64,000 nucleotides of DNA from an uncultured Alphaproteobacteria bacterium (GTDB lineage Bacteria > Pseudomonadota > Alphaproteobacteria > HIMB59 > GCA-002718135), in the NCBI GenBank assembly GCA_902571865.1, contig CACGDO010000001.1, positions 332,315 through 396,314 of the forward strand, written 5' to 3'. The notes beneath the pieces are model-generated. The model did no database searches, was not told where the DNA came from, and saw only the letters and a program-made list of their open reading frames with translations. Of the stretch, positions 37,193-46,369 are shown piece by piece. A program made the position numbers and the translations under genes. Position 1 is the stretch's first letter, and each line of letters begins with the position of its first letter.

Positions 37193-39559
37193 TTAATGGG
37201 TACTGGTAGTATTTTGGTTATTTTTTAATTGAGATTCGCTTAAATTTAATGGAATCACTGGTTTTGTTAGAGTATGCTCAAGTATTGAAAAAGCATCGGA
37301 GACGGGTATTATTTTGATATCCTTAATTACTTCCCTATCGAATTCAGATACTTCTCTAAAGTTCTCTTGAGGTACAAGAACTTTTTTAATTCCAGCTCTA
37401 CTAGCAGCATATATTTTTTCTTTTAAACCACCAATTGGAAGAACACGTCCTCTAAGTGTAATTTCTCCAGTCATAGCGACATCTCTTTTAATTTTATTAT
37501 TTGTTAATGAAGATACTAAAGAATTAAAAATAGCGATACCTGCACTTGGACCATCTTTAGGTGTTGCTCCTTCTGGTACATGAATATGGATGTCATAATT
37601 TTCAAAGTCTTTAGGATTTATACCTAAACTAATCGATTTGGATTTTACGTAAGAAGTTGCCGCTTGTATTGACTCTTTCATAACCTCTCCAAGCTTACCA
37701 GTGATTGTCAATTTGCCTTTTCCAATTGATAAAATGACCTCAACTGATAGGATTTCACCACCAACTTCAGTCCAGGCTAGACCATTAGTTACACCAATTA
37801 AATTCTTTTTTTCAATTTCACTTGATCTAAATTTTGCAATACCTAAAAGATCTTGCAAAGATTTTTCATTTAATTGAATTTTTTTCAATCTTGTAGTTTC
37901 TAATTTCTTTACTGTCTTTCTGCAAACTTTAGAAATTTCTTTTTCAAGATTTCTTACTCCTGCTTCTTTTGTATAGTTTCTAATAATTGAATTTAAGACT
38001 CTAGTGTTAAAAGAAATCTCTGATTTTTTAATACCATGGTTTTTTATTTGTTTAGGAACTAAATATCTCCTAGCAATTTGATTTTTTTCCTTTTCTGTGT
38101 AGCCAGGTATTCTTATAACTTCCATTCTGTCAAGAAGAGCTGGGGGTATGTTTAAAGTATTGGCAGTGCAAACAAACATTACGTCAGAAAGATCATAATC
38201 AAGCTCTAAGTAATGATCATTGAACTTACTATTTTGCTCAGGATCAAGAACCTCTAAAAGAGCAGATGATGGATCTCCTCTCCAATCTGAACCAAGTTTA
38301 TCAATTTCATCCAACAATATTAGTGGATTAGAAGATTTTGATTTTTTCATAGCTTGGATGAATCTTCCAGGCATTGATCCAATATATGTTTTTCTGTGTC
38401 CTCTGATTTCTGCTTCATCTCTTACACCACCAAGGGACATTCTTACGAAACTTCTTCCTGTAGAATTTGCTATAGATTTACCTAGTGAAGTCTTTCCAAC
38501 ACCAGGTGGACCAACTAAACACAAAATGGGGCCTTTAAGTTTATTAGTTCTTTTCTGAACAGCTAGATATTCAAGAATTCTTTCTTTAACTTTTTCTAAC
38601 CCATAATGATCATTCTCTAAAATTGTTGAAGCTTTCTTAATATTTTGAGAGATTTCATCAGGATTGTTCCAAGGTATAGACATTACCCAATCTAAATAAT
38701 TTCTAATTACAGTTGCTTCAGCAGACATAGGGCTCATATTTTTTAGTTTTTTGATTTCAGAAGTACATTTTTCTCTAGCTTCATTAGATAGGTTAAATTG
38801 ATTAAGTTTCTTTTCAAGCTCAGCAATTTCATCCAAATCTTCATTTTCACCTAATTCTTTTTGAATAGCTTTCATTTGCTCATTTAAGTAATATTCTTTT
38901 TGTGTTTTCTCCATCTGTCTTTTTACACGACCTTTTATTTTTTTCTCAACTTGAAATGAGTCAATTTCAGATACTAAATATCCATAAATTTTATTAAGCC
39001 TATCTTCTGTATTTAACATTTCTAAAATTTCTTGTTTTTGAGATAAAGAAATTGAAATGTTTGATACAATTAAATCAACTATTTTGTCAGGATCATTAAG
39101 TGTTTTAATATTATTAATTACATCAAGTGAAACTTTTTTATTTATTTTTTGAAATTCAACAAACTGCTCAACAACAAGTTTTTGCAAAGCTTTTATATTT
39201 GAATTTTTTTTTGTTTTTAAATTAATTTCTGTAACAGAGGCTGTAATAAATTCTTTATTGAAGACTATCTTATTTACTTTTGCTCTTTGAATGCCCTCAA
39301 CTAAAACTTTAAGCGTGCCATCTGGAAGTTTTAAAAGTTGGATGATTTTGGCAACAGTCCCGAAAGAATAAAGGTTTTCCTTATTAGGATTATCAACTTT
39401 TGAATTCTTTTGAGATAATAAAAATATTTTTTTATCACCTGTCATTACATGATTTAGGGCGTTTACTGATTGTGCTCTTCCAACAAATAATGGAGCTACC
39501 ATATTAGGAAATACTACTATGTCTCTAAGTGGGAGAACGGGTAGATAGTTTTTTGCCAT
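37193..39559 (-). CDS. lon: ATP-dependent protease Lon
   Basis: Lon degrades misfolded and regulatory proteins. The 788-residue protein has the N-terminal substrate-binding domain (about 1-200), a coiled region, AAA+ Walker A GPPGVGKT (350-357), and the serine protease domain with DGPSAG (catalytic Ser672) and GGLKEK (catalytic Lys715). It follows clpX by 30 bases. Confidence 0.97.
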   Translation of the reverse strand: MAKNYLPVLPLRDIVVFPNMVAPLFVGRAQSVNALNHVMTGDKKIFLLSQKNSKVDNPNKENLYSFGTVAKIIQLLKLPDGTLKVLVEGIQRAKVNKIVFNKEFITASVTEINLKTKKNSNIKALQKLVVEQFVEFQKINKKVSLDVINNIKTLNDPDKIVDLIVSNISISLSQKQEILEMLNTEDRLNKIYGYLVSEIDSFQVEKKIKGRVKRQMEKTQKEYYLNEQMKAIQKELGENEDLDEIAELEKKLNQFNLSNEAREKCTSEIKKLKNMSPMSAEATVIRNYLDWVMSIPWNNPDEISQNIKKASTILENDHYGLEKVKERILEYLAVQKRTNKLKGPILCLVGPPGVGKTSLGKSIANSTGRSFVRMSLGGVRDEAEIRGHRKTYIGSMPGRFIQAMKKSKSSNPLILLDEIDKLGSDWRGDPSSALLEVLDPEQNSKFNDHYLELDYDLSDVMFVCTANTLNIPPALLDRMEVIRIPGYTEKEKNQIARRYLVPKQIKNHGIKKSEISFNTRVLNSIIRNYTKEAGVRNLEKEISKVCRKTVKKLETTRLKKIQLNEKSLQDLLGIAKFRSSEIEKKNLIGVTNGLAWTEVGGEILSVEVILSIGKGKLTITGKLGEVMKESIQAATSYVKSKSISLGINPKDFENYDIHIHVPEGATPKDGPSAGIAIFNSLVSSLTNNKIKRDVAMTGEITLRGRVLPIGGLKEKIYAASRAGIKKVLVPQENFREVSEFDREVIKDIKIIPVSDAFSILEHTLTKPVIPLNLSESQLKNNQNTTSTH

Positions 39560-39589
39560 ATAATATAAATGTTTATGTATTGACTAAAT

Positions 39590-40855
39590 TCAAGAGTTAT
39601 TTGATATTAATTTTTGACTATTTTCTTTATTTGCATAAATTAAAATTGGTTCAGATTTTTTTGTAATTACATCTTTATTTATTACTATTTTATATATATT
39701 TTTTTGATCAGGAACATTATACATAACTTCCATTAATGAATCTTCTATTATAGACCTTAATCCTCTAGCGCCTGTATTTTGAGAAACTGCTAGTTTTGCA
39801 ATTTCTTTTAGCGCATCTTCTTTAATTTCTAATTTAACACCATCCATTTTCATTAGAGACACAAATTGCTTTACAATAGCATTTTTTGGCTGAGTCATTA
39901 TTTTAATTAACATATCTTCATCTAATTCATACAAAGTTGTAATAACTGGAAGTCTTCCAATGAATTCTGGTATCATTCCAAATTTTAACAAATCTTGATT
40001 TTCTAGTTTTGTTAGTGAAGCGCCAATAGTTTTTTTATGTTCAATATCTAATTTAGAATTAAAACCAATGGCGGTTCCTTTTAAACGATAATTTATTATT
40101 TCTTCTAGACCAGAAAATGCTCCTCCACATATAAAAAGTATGTTGGAAGTATCTACCTGTAAAAATTCTTGCTGTGGATGTTTTCTTCCTCCCTGTGGTG
40201 GAACACTGGCTATAGTGCCTTCCATAATTTTAAGAAGTGCTTGCTGTACACCTTCTCCAGAAACATCTCTTGTTATAGAAGGATTGTCACTTTTTCTTCC
40301 AATTTTGTCAATTTCATCAATATAAACAATCCCTTTTTGTGCACGTTCAACATTATAATCAGATGCCTGTAATAATTTAAGAATTATATTTTCTACATCT
40401 TCTCCAACATAGCCTGCTTCGGTTAAACTAGTCGCATCGGCGACTGTAAAAGGAACATCTAATATTTTTGCTAAAGTTTGAGCTAGCAATGTTTTACCAG
40501 TGCCAGTTGGGCCAACTAAAAGAATATTTGATTTTGAAATTTCAACATTATCATTTTCTAGATTGGATGATAATCTTTTGTAGTGATTATAAACAGCTAC
40601 TGAAAGTATTTTTTTTGAATCTTTTTGACCTATTACATAATCATTTAAAAATTTGTTTATCTCTGATGGTTTTGGTATATCTTTTTTGATTTTGAATTTA
40701 TTATTTTTATTATCTTCTTTAATTATATCCATGCATAGCTCTACGCATTCATCACAAACAAAAACAGTTGGGCCAGCTATTAATTTTTTAACTTCTTTTT
40801 GATTTTTGCCACAAAAAGAGCAAAATAATGAATCTTTGTCATTTTTTTTATTCAT
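39590..40855 (-). CDS. clpX: ClpXP protease ATP-binding subunit ClpX
   Basis: ClpX unfolds substrates for ClpP. The 421-residue protein starts with a zinc finger (Cys12, Cys15, Cys34, Cys37), then the AAA+ module with Walker [20 protein letters not shown], and the ClpX-specific pore-loop region near [14 protein letters not shown]. It shares a one-base TAATG junction with clpP. Confidence 0.97.
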   Translation of the reverse strand: MNKKNDKDSLFCSFCGKNQKEVKKLIAGPTVFVCDECVELCMDIIKEDNKNNKFKIKKDIPKPSEINKFLNDYVIGQKDSKKILSVAVYNHYKRLSSNLENDNVEISKSNILLVGPTGTGKTLLAQTLAKILDVPFTVADATSLTEAGYVGEDVENIILKLLQASDYNVERAQKGIVYIDEIDKIGRKSDNPSITRDVSGEGVQQALLKIMEGTIASVPPQGGRKHPQQEFLQVDTSNILFICGGAFSGLEEIINYRLKGTAIGFNSKLDIEHKKTIGASLTKLENQDLLKFGMIPEFIGRLPVITTLYELDEDMLIKIMTQPKNAIVKQFVSLMKMDGVKLEIKEDALKEIAKLAVSQNTGARGLRSIIEDSLMEVMYNVPDQKNIYKIVINKDVITKKSEPILIYANKENSQKLISNNS

Positions 40856-41466
40856 TATTTCCTATCCTTAACAACTTTATCTATTAGACCAAATTTTATG
40901 GCCTCATCAGCTGAAAAATATTTATCTCTTTCCATTATACTTGAAATTTCTGATAATTTCTTTCCTGTATGTTTTGCGTAAATTTCATTTAATTTCAATT
41001 TTGTTTTTTTGATTTCATTAGTTTGTATTTCAATATCTGTAACCTGTCCTTGCATACCACCACTAGGTTGATGAACCATAATTCTTGAATTAGGTAACGA
41101 GAATCTCATTCCTTTCTCTCCAGCAGTTAATAGTAATGAACCTGCAGATGCAGCTTGACCAACACAAATAGTCATAATTTTTGAAGAAACATATTGCATA
41201 GTATCATAAATGGCTAATCCAGACCAAACAATACCGCCTGGTGAATTAATATAAAAAGAGATTTCTTTTTTAGGGTTTTCAGACTCTAGAAATAATATTT
41301 GTGCGCATATTAAGCTTGCCACATTGTCATCAATAGGTCCAGTTAGAAAAATTATTCTTTCTTTCAATAATCTTGAGTAGATATCATAAGATCTTTCACC
41401 TCTTGCTGATTGCTCAACAACCATTGGAATTAAGTTATTGGTAATATTATCTATAGGGTCTATCAT
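40855..41466 (-). CDS. clpP: ATP-dependent Clp protease proteolytic subunit
   Basis: ClpP is the self-compartmentalised serine peptidase. The 203-residue protein shows [15 protein letters not shown] with catalytic Ser107, and HQPSGG with catalytic His132. It overlaps tig by 4 bases (ATGA) and clpX by one base, so tig-clpP-clpX are likely translationally coupled. Confidence 0.97.
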   Translation of the reverse strand: MIDPIDNITNNLIPMVVEQSARGERSYDIYSRLLKERIIFLTGPIDDNVASLICAQILFLESENPKKEISFYINSPGGIVWSGLAIYDTMQYVSSKIMTICVGQAASAGSLLLTAGEKGMRFSLPNSRIMVHQPSGGMQGQVTDIEIQTNEIKKTKLKLNEIYAKHTGKKLSEISSIMERDKYFSADEAIKFGLIDKVVKDRK

Positions 41467-42815
41467 TTTTTTGTATCTTTAATATCAAATGTTTTAACTT
41501 CAAGTTTTTTATATTGTTCCTCGTTTAACTTTATAACATTTGTCTTCGATTTGGAAATAATTGAATCGATTACTTTTTGCTCAATAAGAGGTGCTCTAAT
41601 TGTATCCAGCGATGATGGATTTTTTTCAAAATATTCAATAATCTGCTTTTCTTGACCAGGATATTGCCTGGAGTATTCTAATATTCCTTTGTTAATTTCT
41701 TCTTCAGATACAACAACTTTTTCTTCTGAGGCGATATGTTGCATTAATAAACCAAGTTTAACTCTTCTTTCTGAAATTTTTTTATATCTCTTTTTAAGAT
41801 CATCATCTTTTAAAAGCTTATCATCCTCATCTAAAGTGCCCTCTTTTTTAGCTTGCTCTAAGCGTCCCCATATTTGATTAAAATCATCTTCTAATACTCC
41901 ATCAGGCAATTCAAATTTATAATTTTTATCCAAAAGATCCATCAATTCTTTTTTTTCTATTTGTTTTATGCCTTGCTCATATTGAGTTTTGATATTGCTT
42001 ACTAAAAAGTCTTTAAGATCTTTTTCTTTTTTGAAACCATTTTTATCCAAAAACTCTTCCGTAATTTCAAATTTAATTTTTTCTTCTATGGATATTACTT
42101 CAAAATTAAAAGTTGTTTTATTAAATTTCTCATCTTTAAGAATTTTGGATAAATTTAATTCTAAATCTAATTTATCACCGACTTTAACTTTTTTAGCAAT
42201 CAATTCCTTATTTAAATTTGGAAGTATTCCATCATCAACGTCTAAATCTATAGGAAAATTTTTTTGAGATTTTAAATATTCAGGAAGGTTTTCTTGAGTA
42301 GATTGAAAATTAACTATAACTTTATCAGTATTCTTTAATTGACGAGAGCTTGCAATTTTTTTGAAGTTTTTTTGTGAAGCAATAAAATTCTTAAACTGAT
42401 TTTCCTCTGTTTTTTTACCTAATTCAATTTCATATTTATTTATTTTAAGATCTTTAAAATCTTTAAGTTTAATATCAGGTTTTAAATCAAATTTTAAATT
42501 TATCGTTATTGGTTTATTTTTTTCATAGTTAGTAAGTTCAACTTTTGGAGCTCTAAAGAGTGCAAATTTTTTTTCTTCAATTAATTTTTTTGTATTTATA
42601 TCTATTACTTTTTGAATTACTTCATTTAAGACGGTATCTTCATATTTTTTTTTGACAATGTTTAATGGTGCTTTACCCTTTCTAAAACCAGGTATGTTTA
42701 CGGATGGTAGTATTTGATTTATTTTATTATCAACTTCAATATCAATTTCTTCATGCGGAATTTCTAATGAGTATTCTTTATAAAGTTTTGTAGATTTTAA
42801 TTCTTTTGTATTCAT
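41463..42815 (-). CDS. tig: trigger factor (peptidyl-prolyl isomerase chaperone)
   Basis: Trigger factor meets nascent chains at the ribosome exit. The 450-residue protein has the ribosome-docking loop GFRK at 43-46 ([10 protein letters not shown]), a middle PPIase-like domain whose sequence is rather divergent, and a long helical C-terminal domain. It starts 16 bases after the CCA of tRNA-Leu, so it may share that transcript. Confidence 0.95.
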   Translation of the reverse strand: MNTKELKSTKLYKEYSLEIPHEEIDIEVDNKINQILPSVNIPGFRKGKAPLNIVKKKYEDTVLNEVIQKVIDINTKKLIEEKKFALFRAPKVELTNYEKNKPITINLKFDLKPDIKLKDFKDLKINKYEIELGKKTEENQFKNFIASQKNFKKIASSRQLKNTDKVIVNFQSTQENLPEYLKSQKNFPIDLDVDDGILPNLNKELIAKKVKVGDKLDLELNLSKILKDEKFNKTTFNFEVISIEEKIKFEITEEFLDKNGFKKEKDLKDFLVSNIKTQYEQGIKQIEKKELMDLLDKNYKFELPDGVLEDDFNQIWGRLEQAKKEGTLDEDDKLLKDDDLKKRYKKISERRVKLGLLMQHIASEEKVVVSEEEINKGILEYSRQYPGQEKQIIEYFEKNPSSLDTIRAPLIEQKVIDSIISKSKTNVIKLNEEQYKKLEVKTFDIKDTKK

Positions 42816-42831
42816 AACTCTTTAAACCAAA

Positions 42832-42916
42832 TGGTAGGCCGGAAAGGACTTGAACCTTCACACCTCGCGGCACTAGAACCTAAATCTAGCGTGTCTACCA
42901 ATTCCACCACCGGCCC
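42832..42916 (-). tRNA. tRNA-Leu (anticodon TAG)
   Basis: The minus strand gives an 85-base class II tRNA with a long variable arm, anticodon arm CTAGA-TTTAGGT-TCTAG (anticodon TAG), and acceptor GGGCCGG/CCGGCCT in which the first pair is G-T. CCA is encoded. A tRNA-Leu directly before tig is common in Alphaproteobacteria. Confidence 0.96.
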
Positions 42917-42982
42917 TATTATTAAAAGCCTTTTATGTACAATAATTTAAAAAACAATAGAGAAAATAAACTAAATAGAAAA

Positions 42983-43060
42983 TGGGGCGAACGATGGGAT
43001 TCGAACCCACGGCATCAGGCACCACAAGCCTGCGCTCTAACCAACTGAGCTACGCTCGCC
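42983..43060 (-). tRNA. tRNA-His (anticodon GTG) with encoded G-1 and C73
   Basis: The minus strand gives a 78-base cloverleaf including the extra 5' G. The anticodon arm is CAGGC-TTGTGGT-GCCTG (GTG) and the acceptor GCGAGCG/CGTTCGC. G-1 (43060) can pair with C73 (42986), the standard HisRS identity element. CCA is encoded. The gene lies 66 bases upstream of tRNA-Leu on the same strand. Confidence 0.96.
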
Positions 43061-43112
43061 ATGTATCTTAATTAAAAGTTTAATTTTTATATTAAATCGC
43101 TATATCAAAAAT

Positions 43113-44270
43113 ATGGAAGTTTCAAAAAGAATATTTAATTTAGAAACAGAAACGGCATTCTCTATTCTTGCAAAAGCTAATAATCTCGCTTCTAAAGGGA
43201 AAGATATTATTAATTTAGGAATAGGACAGCCTGATTTTCCTACACCTATAAATATTCAGGAGGCTGCAATTAAAGCAATCAAAGATGGGTATCATGGATA
43301 CACACCATCAAATGGCATACTTGAATTAAGAGAAGCAATTTCAGAACTAGTATTCAAGAAATACAAAGCAAATATTAAAGCAGAAAATGTTTTAATAACC
43401 CCAGGAGGTAAGCCTGTAATTTTTATTTCTGCATTATTATTAGGTAGTGAAGATAGAGAAATAATTTTTCCTGATCCAGGCTTTCCCATTTATAGATCTA
43501 TGATCAAATACAGTGGTGCAAAAGCTGTCCCATTAAAACTCTCAGAAAAAGATAACTTTGAAATTAATACTGAACAATTAAAAGAATTAATTTCTGATAA
43601 AACAAGTTTGATAATCATAAATAATCCAAACAATCCAACAGGATCATATATGAATAAGAAAAAAATTACTGATCTTGTTAATTTATTAGAGCAGTATCCA
43701 AACGTCTCCATTTTAAGTGATGAAATTTATAGTAATATTATTTTTAATAATGAACAAATGCCATCATTATTAGAATACGAAATTATAAGAGATAGATTGA
43801 TAGTTCTTGAAGGATGGAGCAAAACATATTGTATGACTGGATGGAGATTAGGTTGGAGTATATGGCCAGATAATTTAATTGAACATGCGAATAAAATATG
43901 TGTCAATTACAATTCCTGCGCTACATCAATTTCCCAATATGCAGGCTTAGAAGCAATAAAAGGTTCGCAGAAAGAAATAACAAAAATTGTTAATGAATTT
44001 CAAAAAAGAAAAGAGTATGTTTTTAATGAGCTGAATAAATTAGAAAAAATTTCTTGTTTTGAACCAGGTGGTGCCTTTTATGCATTTCCTAATATTTCAA
44101 AAACTGGATTGAGTGGAAATAAATTTTCAGAAATTGCACTTGAAGATAAGGGTGTTGCATTAGTACCAGGCTCAAGCTTTGGAGATAATGCTGATAAATT
44201 TGTTAGAATAAGTTTTGCTAATTCTCTAGAAAACATTAAAGAAGCTATTAATAGAATATCAACGATATGA
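43113..44270 (+). CDS. pyridoxal-phosphate aminotransferase, class I (aspartate-type)
   Basis: A 385-residue fold-type I aminotransferase. Visible are the NNPNNPTG motif (170-177), Asp203 and Tyr206 that contact PLP, and the Schiff-base Lys237 in GWSKTY followed by TGWRLGW. The overall pattern resembles the I-gamma aspartate/aromatic family, but substrate cannot be read from sequence. It overlaps glnB by 4 bases (ATGA), which links an amino-donor enzyme to nitrogen control. Confidence 0.9.
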   Translation: MEVSKRIFNLETETAFSILAKANNLASKGKDIINLGIGQPDFPTPINIQEAAIKAIKDGYHGYTPSNGILELREAISELVFKKYKANIKAENVLITPGGKPVIFISALLLGSEDREIIFPDPGFPIYRSMIKYSGAKAVPLKLSEKDNFEINTEQLKELISDKTSLIIINNPNNPTGSYMNKKKITDLVNLLEQYPNVSILSDEIYSNIIFNNEQMPSLLEYEIIRDRLIVLEGWSKTYCMTGWRLGWSIWPDNLIEHANKICVNYNSCATSISQYAGLEAIKGSQKEITKIVNEFQKRKEYVFNELNKLEKISCFEPGGAFYAFPNISKTGLSGNKFSEIALEDKGVALVPGSSFGDNADKFVRISFANSLENIKEAINRISTI

Positions 44271-44608
44271 AAAAAATAGAAGCAATTATTAAACCATTTA
44301 AACTTTCCCAAGTTAAAGAAGCTCTACATGAACTTGGAATATCTGGGATGACATTAGTAGATGTAAAAGGTTTTGGTAGGCAAAGAGGATCAACTGGTGG
44401 AATTGATGCTAATGATGGCTATGATGATGAATTTTTAGCAAAAATGAAACTCGAAGTAATCGTTGAAGATAATCAAGTAAACGATGTCATTGAATCAATA
44501 AAAACTAGCGCTTATTCTGGAAAAATTGGCGATGGTAAGATTTTTGTATCTAATATTGAACAGGTAATCAGAATAAGAACTGGTGAAAAAGACAGTGATG
44601 CTGTCTAA
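44267..44608 (+). CDS. glnB: PII nitrogen regulatory protein with atypical T-loop
   Basis: PII proteins signal nitrogen and energy status by binding 2-oxoglutarate and ATP/ADP. The 113-residue protein has KKIEAIIKPFKL, VKGFGRQ with Gln39, the B-loop SGKIGDGKIFV, and VIRIRTGE. The T-loop reads RGSTGGIDANDGYDDEF instead of the usual pattern around TELYRGAEY, being one residue longer and more acidic. A Tyr at 52 may correspond to the uridylylated Tyr51. It precedes the glutamine riboswitches and glnA. Confidence 0.94.
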   Translation: MKKIEAIIKPFKLSQVKEALHELGISGMTLVDVKGFGRQRGSTGGIDANDGYDDEFLAKMKLEVIVEDNQVNDVIESIKTSAYSGKIGDGKIFVSNIEQVIRIRTGEKDSDAV

Positions 44609-44650
44609 TTTTACTTTACTTTTATATAAAACCTAGTAATTAACCAATAA

Positions 44651-44700
44651 TCGTTCAACTCATTTAGAGTCGGAAGTAGGCATTGTGCCGAAGGAACGCA
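44651..44700 (+). ncRNA. glutamine riboswitch (glnA RNA motif), first copy
   Basis: The sequence follows the class I glutamine aptamer closely. P1 is CGTTC (44652-44656) with GAACG (44694-44698). P2 is ACTC (44658-44661) with GAGT (44667-44670). The conserved core CGGAAGTAGG lies at 44671-44680, and P3 is GGC (44679-44681) with GCC (44687-44689), leading into CCGAAGGAACGCA. All signature bases of the motif, as I know it from cyanobacteria and marine DNA, are present. It lies in the leader of glnA. Confidence 0.9.
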
Positions 44701-44715
44701 TGCAAAAGTTATAAA

Positions 44716-44770
44716 TCGTTCAACCTATTATTATAGGTCGGAAGTAAGCCAAAAGCTGAAGGAACGCGCA
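44716..44770 (+). ncRNA. glutamine riboswitch (glnA RNA motif), second tandem copy
   Basis: The second aptamer begins 17 bases after the first. P1 is CGTTC (44717-44721) with GAACG (44762-44766). P2 is ACCTAT (44723-44728) with ATAGGT (44733-44738), longer than in copy one. The core is CGGAAGTAAGC (44739-44749) and P3 is AGC (44747-44749) with GCT (44755-44757), followed by GAAGGAACGC. Stems differ in sequence between copies but keep pairing, so the similarity reflects a conserved fold and not simple duplication. Confidence 0.88.
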
Positions 44771-44807
44771 TCAAAAGCAGATTTCATAACTAGAGCATGA
44801 TTTAACC

Positions 44808-44848
44808 GGGTAAGGCTGGATGGCATACCCTTTTGTTGAAGTAAGGAG
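44808..44848 (+). promoter_or_regulatory. possible expression platform of the glnA leader
   Basis: After the second aptamer, GGGTA (44808-44812) can pair with TACCC (44826-44830), and TTTTGTT follows directly, as in a weak intrinsic terminator. Alternatively CCTT (44829-44832) can pair with the AAGG of the glnA ribosome site TAAGGAG (44842-44848). The two pairings exclude each other. That ligand binding selects between them is inference. Confidence 0.35.
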
Positions 44849-44854
44849 ATAGAT

Positions 44855-46285
44855 ATGAAATTAAAAAGCTCGACTCCAAAAGATCTAATGTCTGAAATTA
44901 AAGATATGGACATTAAGATGGTTGATATGCGCTTTACTGATATGCCGGGAACAACTCAGCATTTTACAATTCCAATTAAATTCTTAGATGAAGACACATT
45001 TTCTGATGGACTTGGATTTGATGGCTCTTCAGTAAGAGGATTTCAAGAAATTCAAGACAGTGATATGATTGTTTTGCCAGATGCAGCAACAGCCTATATT
45101 GATCCATTTTTTTCAGAAAAAACTTTAGCATTACATTGTAATATTAAAGATCCTGTAACTTTGGTTGATTATAGTCGTGATCCAAGAAATATTGCTAAAA
45201 AAGCAGAAGCATATTTAAAATCATCTGGTATTGGTGACACAGCATTTTTTGGACCAGAAGCAGAATTTTTTGTCTTTAATAATGTTCAGTTTGATTCTGG
45301 ATCAAACTTTGCATTTCATGAAGTTGATTCTGTTGAAGGTACTTGGAATAGTGGTGCTGATGAAAATCCAAACCTAGGACATAAACCTAGGCATAAAGAA
45401 GGTTATTTTCCTTTACCCCCAGTAGATACACTTCAGGATGTGAGAACTGAAATGGTAATGACTATGCAAGACATTGGCCTTACTGTTGAAGCGCATCACC
45501 ATGAAGTTGCAACAGGTGGACAATGTGAAATTGATTTAGAATTTTCACCACTCTTAAAGATGGCTGATGATATGATGAAATATAAGTATGTAGTTAAAAA
45601 TGTTGCTAGACAACATGGGATGACAGCTACTTTCATGCCTAAACCTTTATTTGAAGATAATGGTTCAGGTATGCACGTTCATCAAAGTGTTTGGAAAGAC
45701 GGTGACACGTTAATGTATAAAGAAGGCAACTACGCCAATCTAAGTGATTTAGCGCTTAACTATATTGGAGGAATACTAAAACATGCTCCAGCTCTATTAG
45801 CTTTTTGTGCTCCAACAACTAATTCTTATAAAAGATTAGTGCCAGGCTTTGAGGCTCCAGTAAACATTGTTTACTCTCAAAGAAATAGAACTGCGTCAGT
45901 TAGAATTCCTGCTTATTCTCAAAGCCCTAAAGCTAAAAGAATGGAATTTAGATGTCCTGATCCTACTGCAAATCCTTACTTAGCATTTTCAGCAATGTTA
46001 ATGGCAGGATTAGATGGTATAAAAAATAAAATTAATCCTGGAGATCCAACTGATATAAATCTTTATGCTGCAAGTGATGAAGTTTTATCAAAAATACAAT
46101 CAACTCCTGGATCATTAGCTGAATCACTCAATGCTCTTGAAAAAGATCATGCATTTTTATTAGAAGGTGATGTATTTACGAAAGATGTAATAGATACTTA
46201 CATTAGCTACAAAAGAGAAAGTGAGGTTGATCCAATTAACATTAGACCTCATCCACATGAGTTTAAGCTTTATTACGACGCGTAA
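44855..46285 (+). CDS. glnA: glutamine synthetase, type I
   Basis: GlnA makes glutamine from glutamate and ammonia. The 476-residue protein is a GSI-beta type: [41 protein letters not shown], and NRTASVRIP with active-site residues in order. Tyr404 aligns with the adenylylated Tyr of E. coli, but the usual NLYDLPPEE is here [10 protein letters not shown] good AAGGAG lies 6 bases before the ATG. The leader carries two glutamine riboswitches and the gene ends in a strong terminator. Confidence 0.97.
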   Translation: MKLKSSTPKDLMSEIKDMDIKMVDMRFTDMPGTTQHFTIPIKFLDEDTFSDGLGFDGSSVRGFQEIQDSDMIVLPDAATAYIDPFFSEKTLALHCNIKDPVTLVDYSRDPRNIAKKAEAYLKSSGIGDTAFFGPEAEFFVFNNVQFDSGSNFAFHEVDSVEGTWNSGADENPNLGHKPRHKEGYFPLPPVDTLQDVRTEMVMTMQDIGLTVEAHHHEVATGGQCEIDLEFSPLLKMADDMMKYKYVVKNVARQHGMTATFMPKPLFEDNGSGMHVHQSVWKDGDTLMYKEGNYANLSDLALNYIGGILKHAPALLAFCAPTTNSYKRLVPGFEAPVNIVYSQRNRTASVRIPAYSQSPKAKRMEFRCPDPTANPYLAFSAMLMAGLDGIKNKINPGDPTDINLYAASDEVLSKIQSTPGSLAESLNALEKDHAFLLEGDVFTKDVIDTYISYKRESEVDPINIRPHPHEFKLYYDA

Positions 46286-46307
46286 TTTTTATATTAATCT
46301 TTAAAAG

Positions 46308-46333
46308 AAAACCGCCTTAGGGCGGTTTTTTTT
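46308..46333 (+). terminator. intrinsic terminator after glnA
   Basis: A perfect 6-base stem ACCGCC/GGCGGT (46311-46316 and 46321-46326), extended by A-T pairs, encloses a TTAG loop and is followed by eight T. It lies about 25 bases after the glnA stop and separates glnA from parE. Confidence 0.9.
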
Positions 46334-46369
46334 ATATTTTTAGCACAATACTTTTGATAAGAAATAATT

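Noticed and set aside
44641-44770. The glutamine aptamers as a sign of cyanobacterial or phage DNA
   Set aside because: Both flanks (aminotransferase-glnB and glnA-parE) run continuously into alphaproteobacterial genes with the same base composition, and no cyanobacterial or phage gene is present.
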